This document shows positions 48,527-57,681 of a DNA stretch of 64,000 bases, one piece after another. Position 1 is the stretch's first letter. Every line of letters begins with the position of its first letter. Source of the stretch: Aliivibrio sifiae (GTDB lineage Bacteria > Pseudomonadota > Gammaproteobacteria > Enterobacterales > Vibrionaceae); assembly GCF_002954715.1 (NCBI RefSeq), contig NZ_MSCP01000004.1, positions 36,757 to 100,756 on the forward strand. The letters are read 5' to 3'. The notes under the pieces are model-generated. The model made no database searches. It had not been told where the DNA came from and saw only the letters and a program-made list of their open reading frames with translations. Position numbers and translations under genes: made by a program.

Positions 48527-50080
48527 TTACTTAACAACTAAGTCGCCAAAGTATGGGTATTCCATTGCATTTACGATTGGCTTGATATCAATGTTTGATT
48601 TCGCACCCCATGCAAGGTTCTGCCAATGTAGTGGAACAAACGCAGCATCGTTATAAAGCGTGTCTTCTACTGTTTTTAGCATTTGGCTACGTTTAGCTGG
48701 GTCAGTTTCTACATTTGCCGCTTCAACTAAACGGTCAACTTCTGGGTTTGAGTAATGGCCACAGTTGTACTGACCTTTACCTGTTTCTTCATTACGAGTC
48801 ATTGTTAGGAACTCAGAGAAGTTTGCTGAATCTTCAGTATCTGAATGCCAACCGATCATCATCATGTCAGCAGAACACAAATCAAACTCTGGCCAGTATT
48901 GTGCTTTTGGCAATGTTTTCAAATCAACTTTAATACCAATTTTCGATAGCATCGCTGCTGCTGCTTGAGCAATTTTTGCATCATTAACATAACGGTTGTT
49001 TGGTGCCATCATGCTTAGTTTGAAGCCTTCTTCGTAACCCGCTTCTTTCATTAGTTGTTTTGCTTTCTTAAGATCGTAACGTGGAACTAAGTCAGCATCA
49101 TAACCAGAATAACCTGAAGGTCCTTGTTGACCAGCAGCAGTCGCAAAACCTTTCATGATTTTCTTAACGATACCTTCGTTATTGATTGCATGAACGATTG
49201 CTTGACGAACACGAACGTCTTTCAAGGCTTCATTGCTTGTTTGATTCATTTGAAATGAAATCAAACGAGTGCCTGGCAGCGTTACTAAATCGATACCTTT
49301 GGTATTTTTCACTCGCTTATGATCGTTTGGTGCAACAGGAGCAATAACATCAACATCACCAGAAAGAAGAGCAGCAACACGTGTTGCATTCTCTTTAATT
49401 GGTACAAGAGTTAATTCATCTACGTTACCTGGAGAATTTTTATCCCAGTAACCATCAAAACGTTCAAAAACAACTTTTACGCCTTGTTCTCGAGATTTAA
49501 CAACAAATGGGCCAGTACCAGAAATGTGTGTTGATGCGAATGAATTACCGTGTTTTACGATTTCAGATTTATCTTTGCCATCTTCCGTTTTGCCAGAATA
49601 GAACTTACTGTCCATTGGGAAAAGATACGTCGCTGTCTGTAAAACTAATGGATAAGCGCCTTTAGAAATAAGTTCAACAGTGTAATCATCAATTTTAACT
49701 AGTTTTTCATACGGTTCGAAAATAGCTTTAAAATCAGGTGAGTCTTTTAGACGATCAAATGTCCAAACAACATCATCAGCCGTCATTTCATTACCTGAAT
49801 GAAATTTAACGCCTTTACGTAAATTAAAACGGAAGGTTTTTTCATCGATACGTTCCCACTTTTCAGCAAGACGTGGTTCAAAGTCAAATGACTGCGTATA
49901 ACGCACTAGGGGATCAAACACCATATGAGAAAGTTGTAGTGTGCCGCCAGACAATTGCTCATGTGGATCAAGAGATACCGGATCGGCATCGTAAGCAACG
50001 GTAATGTCAGCTGCTGCTGCACTAAAACTTAGGCCTGCTGCCATAAGCGCGATAGCCAGTTTGGTCTTCATGGTTTTCAT
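48527..50080 (-). CDS. Periplasmic solute-binding protein, family 5 (GsiB/DppA-type)
   Basis: A 517-residue SBP_bac_5 protein with a signal peptide (about 1-23, AGLSFSAAAA). The family signature covers about 70-110 (WERIDEKTFRFNLRKGVKFHSG). It binds the imported peptide or glutathione-like ligand and delivers it to the permeases. Codon use looks like a highly expressed gene. Second of four genes. Confidence 0.9.
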   Translation of the reverse strand: MKTMKTKLAIALMAAGLSFSAAAADITVAYDADPVSLDPHEQLSGGTLQLSHMVFDPLVRYTQSFDFEPRLAEKWERIDEKTFRFNLRKGVKFHSGNEMTADDVVWTFDRLKDSPDFKAIFEPYEKLVKIDDYTVELISKGAYPLVLQTATYLFPMDSKFYSGKTEDGKDKSEIVKHGNSFASTHISGTGPFVVKSREQGVKVVFERFDGYWDKNSPGNVDELTLVPIKENATRVAALLSGDVDVIAPVAPNDHKRVKNTKGIDLVTLPGTRLISFQMNQTSNEALKDVRVRQAIVHAINNEGIVKKIMKGFATAAGQQGPSGYSGYDADLVPRYDLKKAKQLMKEAGYEEGFKLSMMAPNNRYVNDAKIAQAAAAMLSKIGIKVDLKTLPKAQYWPEFDLCSADMMMIGWHSDTEDSANFSEFLTMTRNEETGKGQYNCGHYSNPEVDRLVEAANVETDPAKRSQMLKTVEDTLYNDAAFVPLHWQNLAWGAKSNIDIKPIVNAMEYPYFGDLVVK

Positions 50081-50145
50081 TGCATAACTCCTTTATGCGG
50101 GAATATATCCCTAGTTTGTTGTATTTATACTTATTATTAGACGGT

Positions 50146-51861
50146 TTATACCGCTGTTAGATTATCTCTCAAGCCTTTAAACTCAGGCATAAGCGAAATT
50201 AATTGCTGGCTATACTCGTGCTGTGGGTTGGTATATAGATTTTCAGTAGGAGCAACTTCCAATAATGTTCCCATCTGCATTACACCCACACGATCACACA
50301 TTTGACGAATAACAGGTAAATCATGACTGATAAACAACATGGTTAGGTTTAACTCATCTTGTAAATCTTTTAATAAGTTGAGGATTTGTGCTTGAACCGA
50401 TACATCTAATGCTGAAGTAGGTTCATCACAAATTAATAGGCGTGGACGAGTCGCTAACGCTCGAGCAATAGAAATACGCTGACGCTGGCCACCAGAAAAC
50501 TCATGTGGGTACTTCAATGCCGCCATTCTGCCTAAGCCAACATGATCTAAAAGATCATTAACGATCTGTTGCGTTTCTGATTCTGAGCGTGTTAGCTTAT
50601 GAAAACGGATCGGTTCTGCAATGATATCGAAGATTTTCATACGTGGGTTCATTGATGTATAAGGGTTTTGGAAGACCATTTGCATTTGACGACGCATAGG
50701 TCGACGTTCTTTCTCTGACTTCAATGCTGTGAGATCAATCCCTTCAAAAGTAACAGAACCAGAATTTGGCGGGTACAAACCAGAGATTATACGAGCAATG
50801 GTAGATTTACCTGAACCTGACTCACCCACAAGACCAAATGTTTCCCCTTCGTGAATTTCAAAGCTAACATTATTAGAGGCTTGAACGTATTCACGGCGAC
50901 TTTCAAAAAATGAGTCTTTCGTTATAAATCGTAGATTTACATTTTCTACTTTTAATAATGGTCCTGCGTATTCTCTCTGATCTTGGCTTTGCCCTAACCA
51001 GTGATTCTTCACATCAATAGGATCATGCTGAACGGCTTCTTCGATATAACTCACTAACGGGAAACGATCTAATTTAACGTCAGAACGTGGAACCGCAGAA
51101 ATCAAACTACGAGTGTATGAATGATCCGGGTCACCTAAGACTTTCTCTGTCTTACCAAATTCAACCAAATCACCGCGGTACATTACCGCGACTTTATCTG
51201 TTACGTTTGATACAACACCCATATCATGAGTAACAAGCATACAGCCTACATTTTTCTTAACACAAAGATCTCGTATAAGACTTAGAATTTGATCTTGAAT
51301 TGAAACATCGAGAGCTGTAGTAGGCTCATCGGCAATAATAAGGTCAGGTTCACCGGCTAATGCTATCGCAATAACAACACGTTGACGCATGCCACCTGAA
51401 AATTGGTGTGGGTATTGTTTTAAGCGATTGTCCGGTTGCGGGATACCCACTTGCTCCATCAGAGATAACGCTCTCGCATAAGCCTCTCCAGATGACATTT
51501 TTAAATTGGCATGAATGGTTTCGGTTAACTGTTGCTCAACCGTAAATAAAGGGTTTAACGAGGTCATTGGGTCTTGGAAAATAAAACCAATTTTAGAACC
51601 TCTAACTTTACGCATATCTTCTGTTGTTAGACCTGATACTTTTTCACCATCAAGAAAAACCTCACCTCCAGCAATAACACCTGGGGGGCTTAATAAATCA
51701 ATAACAGCATTACCGACGGTTGACTTACCTGCTCCAGATTCTCCAACAACACCAACAATCTCACCGCGTTCTATTGAAAACGACAGGGATTTAACCGCGG
51801 CATGAACTCCATGACGAGATGGATATTCGATACGTAAATTTTTAACTTCTAAAAGTGACAT
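50146..51861 (-). CDS. Double-domain ABC ATPase (GsiA-type)
   Basis: A 571-residue protein with two ATPase domains: Walker A GESGAGKST then signature SGGMRQR and DEPTTALD; second half GESGSGKST, SGGQRQR and DEPTSALD. GsiA has the same fused form, whereas Dpp uses separate DppD and DppF. Start at ATG 51861 (GGAG 7 bases upstream); the frame extends upstream without support. First gene of the operon, so the importer is likely of GsiABCD type. Confidence 0.88.
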   Translation of the reverse strand: MSLLEVKNLRIEYPSRHGVHAAVKSLSFSIERGEIVGVVGESGAGKSTVGNAVIDLLSPPGVIAGGEVFLDGEKVSGLTTEDMRKVRGSKIGFIFQDPMTSLNPLFTVEQQLTETIHANLKMSSGEAYARALSLMEQVGIPQPDNRLKQYPHQFSGGMRQRVVIAIALAGEPDLIIADEPTTALDVSIQDQILSLIRDLCVKKNVGCMLVTHDMGVVSNVTDKVAVMYRGDLVEFGKTEKVLGDPDHSYTRSLISAVPRSDVKLDRFPLVSYIEEAVQHDPIDVKNHWLGQSQDQREYAGPLLKVENVNLRFITKDSFFESRREYVQASNNVSFEIHEGETFGLVGESGSGKSTIARIISGLYPPNSGSVTFEGIDLTALKSEKERRPMRRQMQMVFQNPYTSMNPRMKIFDIIAEPIRFHKLTRSESETQQIVNDLLDHVGLGRMAALKYPHEFSGGQRQRISIARALATRPRLLICDEPTSALDVSVQAQILNLLKDLQDELNLTMLFISHDLPVIRQMCDRVGVMQMGTLLEVAPTENLYTNPQHEYSQQLISLMPEFKGLRDNLTAV

Positions 51862-52380
51862 TATCAGACTCCGACTACTCGGCAGCATCCTGCCCTGTCT
51901 GCACATTGATTCCATTCGAAACAGAAATAAATACTGTAACGTGATTAGGACACCAATGTAGTCAATTATTCACAAAAAAGCAACAAACAAAGAGTATAAA
52001 ACTGATATATGTCATTATACTGCATAAAAAGTCACTCAATATAAAATAAACTAAAATCTACGACTGCAAAAAAAACAATAACTATTAAATAAAACATATG
52101 GTTACTAATTAAAATATAAATAATATTTTTATCTATAAAAGCATTGTATTTAGATAAATAGACATAAATATTTTTAACATTTCAAATAAGTTTTTAATTG
52201 GAATAAGTGAAAAAACACAGAGTTTTATATAGCTACATACAATAGAAAGCAGTGCAAGCTATCAAAACAAATATAAAATCAAGTACTAGAAACTTGAGTT
52301 TCGGGGGATTAATTATAAAATAAATCACAATGTAAAATAGCGATTTTGTGATGAAGGTTAGAATAATATAAAGCAGAAAC
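51862..52380. other. Long AT-rich gap, no gene seen
   Basis: About 520 bases between the ATPase gene and the tRNA terminator. It is very AT-rich with no credible reading frame, tRNA or clear repeat. It must contain the promoter of the importer operon near 51870-51960; I could not single out one. Confidence 0.5.
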
Positions 52381-52386
52381 GAAAAA

Positions 52387-52418
52387 AGCCTCGTCATTTC
52401 TGACGAGGCTTTAAAATG
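52387..52418 (-). terminator. Terminator of the tRNA operon
   Basis: AGCCTCGTCA and TGACGAGGCT form a perfect 10-bp stem around TTTC, with A and T runs, immediately downstream of the last tRNA-Pro. Confidence 0.92.
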
Positions 52419-52495
<77 letters not shown>

Positions 52496-52565
52496 AGTTT
52501 TTATTTGATTCTTGGGATGTTACTTGAATCAAAAGGTAAACTGTTTTTACAGTTACCAAAATTAA

Positions 52566-52641
52566 TGGGGTGGCTAACGAGATTCGAACTCGCGACCACC
52601 GGAATCACAATCCAGGGCTCTACCAACTGAGCTATAGCCAC
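52566..52641 (-). tRNA. tRNA-His (GUG), distal copy
   Basis: Acceptor GTGGCTA pairs with TAGCCAC, discriminator C73 and CCA encoded. Anticodon loop TTGTGAT gives GTG. The extra G-1 expected for tRNA-His is encoded at 52642. Sequence matches the copy at 52845-52920. Confidence 0.96.
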
Positions 52642-52683
52642 CACTAATTTTTTCTATAACCGCTATCGCGATTATTTAAATAG

Positions 52684-52760
<77 letters not shown>

Positions 52761-52844
52761 ACAAATTTCGTTTCGATTCTTGGGATGTTACTTGAATCAA
52801 AACTGGAAACTTTATTTACTAAGTAAACTTGGTTACCAAAATAA

Positions 52845-52920
52845 TGGGGTGGCTAACGAGATTCGAACTCGCGACCACCGGAATCACAATCCAGGGCTCT
52901 ACCAACTGAGCTATAGCCAC
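52845..52920 (-). tRNA. tRNA-His (GUG), proximal copy
   Basis: Same sequence as 52566-52641 with anticodon GTG, C73 and encoded CCA; G-1 is encoded at 52921. Its spacer to the tRNA-Pro downstream contains the repeated TTGATTC-like hairpin word. Confidence 0.96.
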
Positions 52921-52955
52921 CACTACTTTTTTGCGCCTTTAATTTATATTCCGGA

Positions 52956-53032
<77 letters not shown>

Positions 53033-53053
53033 ATACCCTATCGGCGGAGAGGA

Positions 53054-53082
53054 ATAATACGGATCTGCGTGACCTGCGTCTA
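53054..53082 (-). promoter_or_regulatory. Promoter of the tRNA operon
   Basis: On the minus strand TAGACG (-35, 53077-53082) and TATTAT (-10, 53054-53059) are separated by 17 bases, followed by a GC-rich discriminator (CCTCTCCGCC). This is the layout of a stringently controlled stable-RNA promoter, about 20 bases before tRNA-Arg. Confidence 0.75.
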
Positions 53083-53303
53083 GTGTTTTTTTTACTTTTT
53101 TTATCGTTTGGTCTCTTTTTCGACAATTTCTACCTATTTATCCTCATTTTCTTTAGGTGTAGTGGTTTATTGCAACAATTTAAGCAGATATACTCACTCA
53201 ATATTTACACGAAGTTAACGCGGCTATTTTATTAAGTACGCTTTTCAACTGGGTAAATACAATAAAATGGGCTGAAGCCAATAATAATAACTGGGAGTGT
53301 AAA

Positions 53304-53720
53304 GTGAGCTTTATGGAAAAATCGATTCGTAACATCATTATTGCAACGATTGCTGCATTAACTTTTTCAACTACCTCTTTTGCAGCAGGTAACTCTGATG
53401 ATGCAATAGCTGAGCGAATTAAGCCAGTTGGTCAAGTTTACCTAGCAAGTGATGTTCCTGTTGTTGAAGAACCAACAGGACCTCGCACTGGAGAGCAAGT
53501 TTACAAAACATTTTGTACAGCTTGCCACTCTACAGGCGCAGCAGGATCACCTAAAACCCAAAATGCGGCAGATTGGGCTCCTCGTATAGCAAAAGGGATG
53601 GACGTACTTAAAGACCATGCGATTAATGGCTTTAATGCAATGCCTGCACGTGGTACTTGTATGAACTGTTCTGATGATGAAGTTGTTGCTGCTGTTGAGT
53701 ACCTAATAAAAGGCCTATAA
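53304..53720 (+). CDS. Cytochrome c5-type periplasmic c-type cytochrome
   Basis: A 138-residue exported cytochrome: signal peptide (cleavage after SFA), then a single haem motif CTACH (C71, C74, H75) with a Met ligand in NAMPARG and the extra CxxC (TCMNC) typical of c5. Likely an electron carrier in the periplasm. Start taken as GTG 53304 because GGGAG lies 6 bases upstream; ATG 53313 would sit 15 bases from it. Confidence 0.87.
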   Translation: MSFMEKSIRNIIIATIAALTFSTTSFAAGNSDDAIAERIKPVGQVYLASDVPVVEEPTGPRTGEQVYKTFCTACHSTGAAGSPKTQNAADWAPRIAKGMDVLKDHAINGFNAMPARGTCMNCSDDEVVAAVEYLIKGL

Positions 53721-53735
53721 TTAAAAGCATCTATA

Positions 53736-53768
53736 AAAAATGCCCACTTATAATAGTGGGCATTTTTA
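53736..53768. terminator. Bidirectional terminator between cytochrome c5 and rep
   Basis: AAAAATGCCCACT and AGTGGGCATTTTT form a perfect 13-bp stem around TATAAT, with A and T runs. Confidence 0.92.
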
Positions 53769-53775
53769 TTTTCAG

Positions 53776-55791
53776 TTATTTTTTAAGCATTGCTCTAAGA
53801 TTGGCTATATTATTTTTTCCTCTCTCCATCCTCTCTTCTTGAGTTGGCTTTGGTTTTTTCATTTCCCAATCTAGATCATCATGTGGTAACTCTTCTAGAA
53901 ATCGACTCGGTTCAGGACGAATTAATTCACCATATTGTCGACGTTCTTTGCATAATGTAAAAGTCAGTTCTTTTTGAGCTCGAGTTATTCCAACATAAGC
54001 TAAGCGACGCTCTTCATCTACATTATCTTCATCCATACTCACTTGGTGAGGTAAGATCCCCTCTTCAGCACCAATCAAAAAAACATATGGAAATTCTAAG
54101 CCTTTTGATGCATGTAAAGTCATTAATTGAACCTGATCGGCCCCATCTTCATCCTCACCTCGTTCCATCATGTCTCGTAAGGTTAAGCGTTGAACCACTT
54201 CTTTTAATGTTTTCTCTTCATTATCATAATTATCACCTTCTAAATCGGCGACAATCCATGAGTAAAGATCAGAGACGTTTTTCATTCTCATCTCTGCTGC
54301 TTTTGCGCTAGTAGATGTCTCGTATAGCCAATCTTCATAATGAATATCTTTCACAAGAGAGCGAACCGCTTCTACTGTATTACCCCGTTCTGCATTTTCA
54401 GAAATAGAAACAATCCAATGACTGAAACGACGTAGTGATTCTAATCCTCTCCCTGTAAGAGTTTGCTCTAATCCCATTTCAAAACTGGCTTCAAACAAAC
54501 TCTTTCCGCGCATATTGGCGTAAGTACCTAATTTTTCTAACGTCACAGGGCCAATTTCACGGCGAGGCGTATTTACCACTCGTAAAAATGCATTGTCATC
54601 ATCAGGGTTTGTTAGCAAGCGTAAATACGCCATGATGTCTTTGATTTCAGCTCGCGAGAAAAAGGAAGTCCCACCTGATATTTTATAAGGCACTCGGTTT
54701 TGCATTAACGATTTTTCTATCAAACGTGATTGGTGATTACCACGGTATAATACGGCATAATCTTTATAGTCTGTTCTATTTAAAAATCGATGAGCAATGA
54801 TTTCACCCACCACTCGTTCGGCCTCATGTTCGTCATCTTTTGCAGTAAGTACTTTTATTTGCTCACCATCAGGGATCTCTGAAAAAAGACGCTTTTCAAA
54901 TACATGGGGATTATTAGCAATCAATATATTAGCTGCTCGTAGAATTCGGCTGGTCGAGCGGTAATTTTGCTCCAATTTAATCACTCGTAAATTTGGATAG
55001 TCTTCGTTTAATAGCACCAAATTTTGAGGTTTTGCACCACGCCATGAGTAGATTGATTGATCATCATCCCCTACGACTGTTAAGCGGCCTCTTTCTCCGA
55101 CTAATAGTTTCACCAATTCATACTGACTGGTATTGGTATCTTGGTACTCATCCACAAGTAAATAGCGGATCTTCATTTGCCAACGCTCACGAACCTCTTG
55201 ATTAGTTCGAAGCAGTAATACAGGTAATGAAATAAGATCATCAAAATCAAGCGCGTTATAGGCTTTCATTTGTGTTAGATACATCTCATAACAAAAGGCA
55301 AATAATTGGTCTTGCTCTGAACGAGCGAAGCCTTTAACTTGCGCAGGTGTCAGCATGTCATTTTTCCAATTAGATATACTGCTTAATAACTGACGCAGTA
55401 AATCTTTATCACCATCAATCTGCTTTTCTGTTAACTCTTTTAATAAAGCCAGCTGGTCTTGATCATCAAATAAAGAAAAACCAGCTTTCAAGCCAAGTAC
55501 TTTATATTCACGTCGAATAATATCTAAGCCTAATGAGTGAAAAGTAGAAACCATTAACCCTCGGGACTCTTGCTTGTTTAGCGTTTGCCCGACACGCTCT
55601 CTCATTTCTCGTGCCGCTTTATTGGTAAATGTTACCGCTGCAATATTTCTCGCTTTATAACCACACGTCTGGACGAGGTAAGCTATTTTATTTGTGATTA
55701 CACGGGTTTTACCTGACCCTGCACCAGCCAATACTAAACATGGCCCTGAGACAAATTTAACTGCCTCATCCTGCTGTGGATTAAGTCTCAT
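53776..55791 (-). CDS. rep: ATP-dependent DNA helicase Rep
   Basis: A 671-residue UvrD/Rep-type SF1 helicase moving 3'-5' on single-stranded DNA, helping forks past protein blocks. Motif I is GAGSGKT (about 21-27), motif II DEYQDTN, motif [16 protein letters not shown], motif [13 protein letters not shown]. Length matches Rep (673) rather than UvrD (about 720). It ends in RAMLKK. Divergent from vexR. Confidence 0.95.
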   Translation of the reverse strand: MRLNPQQDEAVKFVSGPCLVLAGAGSGKTRVITNKIAYLVQTCGYKARNIAAVTFTNKAAREMRERVGQTLNKQESRGLMVSTFHSLGLDIIRREYKVLGLKAGFSLFDDQDQLALLKELTEKQIDGDKDLLRQLLSSISNWKNDMLTPAQVKGFARSEQDQLFAFCYEMYLTQMKAYNALDFDDLISLPVLLLRTNQEVRERWQMKIRYLLVDEYQDTNTSQYELVKLLVGERGRLTVVGDDDQSIYSWRGAKPQNLVLLNEDYPNLRVIKLEQNYRSTSRILRAANILIANNPHVFEKRLFSEIPDGEQIKVLTAKDDEHEAERVVGEIIAHRFLNRTDYKDYAVLYRGNHQSRLIEKSLMQNRVPYKISGGTSFFSRAEIKDIMAYLRLLTNPDDDNAFLRVVNTPRREIGPVTLEKLGTYANMRGKSLFEASFEMGLEQTLTGRGLESLRRFSHWIVSISENAERGNTVEAVRSLVKDIHYEDWLYETSTSAKAAEMRMKNVSDLYSWIVADLEGDNYDNEEKTLKEVVQRLTLRDMMERGEDEDGADQVQLMTLHASKGLEFPYVFLIGAEEGILPHQVSMDEDNVDEERRLAYVGITRAQKELTFTLCKERRQYGELIRPEPSRFLEELPHDDLDWEMKKPKPTQEERMERGKNNIANLRAMLKK

Positions 55792-55940
55792 GAATCACCT
55801 ATTAAATCGATAATGAATTATTTGGGTCTATAATAAAGCGGTCTACTTTGGAATACCATGTAAACAATCAATCAAAAAATGTGACCTTTACGTTTCTTGA
55901 CACAAAAATAGATTACATTTTATTCGTCGTGTCCTAAAAT

Positions 55941-55962
55941 AATGAATGAACGTTCATTCATT
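55941..55962. promoter_or_regulatory. Perfect 22-bp palindrome, operator of the TetR regulator
   Basis: Positions 55941-55962 read the same on both strands: AATGAATGAA, central CG, TTCATTCATT. It sits 16 bases before the regulator's ATG and next to the likely promoter. TetR-family repressors of RND pumps commonly bind such palindromes, so autoregulation and control of the downstream efflux genes is likely. Confidence 0.75.
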
Positions 55963-55978
55963 TCATAAGGATCTATTT

Positions 55979-56545
55979 ATGAAGGAAAAACGCCAACTCA
56001 TCATTGAGTCAGCTGAACAGTTGTTAGCCACCGATGGGTTTAGCGGTTTATCCATGCAAAAAGTAGCAAACCAAGCGGGTGTTGCCGCAGGTACTATCTA
56101 TCGCTACTTTGATGATAAAGAAGCATTAATCCAAGAAATAAAGCTAAATATAATGCAACGAGTAGCCTTTGCTATTCAAGAAAACGTACTAGATTCAGAT
56201 CCAATTAAAGTCCGTTTTCGTACTATGTGGTTAAATATTTGGCATTTTGCTATTTCAGAAAGAAATACATTTTTGAACCGCAATCAATACGATTCACTTC
56301 CTTGCTTTGATTTAGTCAAACTAAAGGAACTAGAGGAAAAAATGTTTGCCCAAGTTAATCAACTCTTTATTGATGGACTTGAGCAAGGTGTCTTTAAGCC
56401 TCTTAGCGTAGAAATATTAACTGGCCTTAGTTTAGAAGCGAGTGTTTGTTTAGCTCGAAAACATGCTCAAGGTTTTTTTACTTTAACAAACGATGATCTT
56501 GACGCGGCAATTGAAGCCAGTTGGGATGCCATTATTAAACACTAA
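55979..56545 (+). CDS. vexR: TetR-family repressor of the adjacent RND pump (VexR-like)
   Basis: A 188-residue regulator with an N-terminal TetR HTH (about 18-50: LSMQKVANQAGVAAGTIYRYFDDKEAL). The C-terminal ligand domain is divergent, as expected. ATG 55979 has AAGGA 7 bases upstream; an earlier in-frame start would lie within the palindromic operator. It heads a vexR-vexA-vexB-like operon; the name is by synteny with the Vibrio cholerae locus next to ilvC, recalled rather than searched. Confidence 0.82.
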   Translation: MKEKRQLIIESAEQLLATDGFSGLSMQKVANQAGVAAGTIYRYFDDKEALIQEIKLNIMQRVAFAIQENVLDSDPIKVRFRTMWLNIWHFAISERNTFLNRNQYDSLPCFDLVKLKELEEKMFAQVNQLFIDGLEQGVFKPLSVEILTGLSLEASVCLARKHAQGFFTLTNDDLDAAIEASWDAIIKH

Positions 56546-56563
56546 TTTGGAGTTCTAATCAGA

Positions 56564-57670
56564 ATGAAAAAGTGGACTTTCTTTATGTTACTTCTTGCGC
56601 TACTTCTTTTTGGTAGCGTTATTGGTTTTAACATGTTTAAACAACAAAAAATTGCTGAGTACATGGCAAACAGACCTGAACCTGAATTTCCTGTTACGGT
56701 TGAAACGGTTACTTCGTCTCTTTGGACTCCAACTATCGAAGCGATTGGTTTCATTGAGCCAAACCAAGGTGTAACTCTTACCACTGAAGTTAATGGCGTA
56801 ATCGATAAGATTTCCTTTGATTCTGGCAGCCAAGTAAAAGAAGGGCAATTACTGCTTTCTCTTGACTCTAAAGTAGAAAAAGCCAATTTAAAAAGTACTC
56901 AAGCTCGCTTACCTGCAGCTGAAGCAAAATATAAGCGTTATAAAGGCTTGTACAAAAAAGGGTCTATTTCTAAAGAATCATACGATGAAGCTGAAGCGAA
57001 TTATTTCTCTCTTGCTGCTGATATTGAAGGTATGAAAGCATCAATTGAGCGTCGTGAGATTAAAGCACCTTTCTCTGGTGTAGTTGGTATTCGTAACGTG
57101 TATCTTGGTCAATACTTACAACCAAGTACTGATATCGTTCGTTTAGAAGACACTAGCATCATGCGTTTACGTTTCACTGTTCCTCAAACGGATATTTCTC
57201 GTATCAACATTGGCCAAGATATTGATATTACGGTTGACTCATACCCTAATGATGTATTTAAAGGATCAATTAGCGCGATTGAGCCAGCGGTAAATATTCA
57301 AAGTGGTCTAATTCAAGTTCAAGCTGATATCCCTAATAATGGTGGAAAACTACGTAGTGGTATGTTTGCTCAAGCAGATATCATCTTACCTACATTAGAG
57401 AACCAAGTTGTTATCCCGCAAACAGCAATTACCTACACTCTCTATGGTGACAATGTTTACATCGTTACTGAAAAAGACGGTGATAAGCGTGTTCAACAGC
57501 ATGTAGTAAAAGTTGGTGAGCGTTCAGAAGCTATCGTACACATTCTTGACGGTGTTAAACCTGGCGATGTTGTTGTTACATCTGGTCAAGTTCGTTTAAG
57601 TAATGACGCGAAAGTACGTATCGTTGAAAGCGATGCAACAACACCACCTGCTGAAACACCAATGCTGTAA
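56564..57670 (+). CDS. vexA: RND efflux periplasmic adaptor (MFP, VexA-like)
   Basis: A 368-residue membrane-fusion protein with an N-terminal anchor (about 5-22), lipoyl halves around a helical hairpin (SLDSKVEKANLKSTQARL.. EANYFSLAADIEGMK), then a beta-barrel and membrane-proximal domain. It bridges the RND pump to an outer-membrane channel such as TolC, which is not encoded here. 18 bases after vexR, 11 before the pump gene. Confidence 0.88.
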   Translation: MKKWTFFMLLLALLLFGSVIGFNMFKQQKIAEYMANRPEPEFPVTVETVTSSLWTPTIEAIGFIEPNQGVTLTTEVNGVIDKISFDSGSQVKEGQLLLSLDSKVEKANLKSTQARLPAAEAKYKRYKGLYKKGSISKESYDEAEANYFSLAADIEGMKASIERREIKAPFSGVVGIRNVYLGQYLQPSTDIVRLEDTSIMRLRFTVPQTDISRINIGQDIDITVDSYPNDVFKGSISAIEPAVNIQSGLIQVQADIPNNGGKLRSGMFAQADIILPTLENQVVIPQTAITYTLYGDNVYIVTEKDGDKRVQQHVVKVGERSEAIVHILDGVKPGDVVVTSGQVRLSNDAKVRIVESDATTPPAETPML

Positions 57671-57681
57671 CCGGAGGAACT

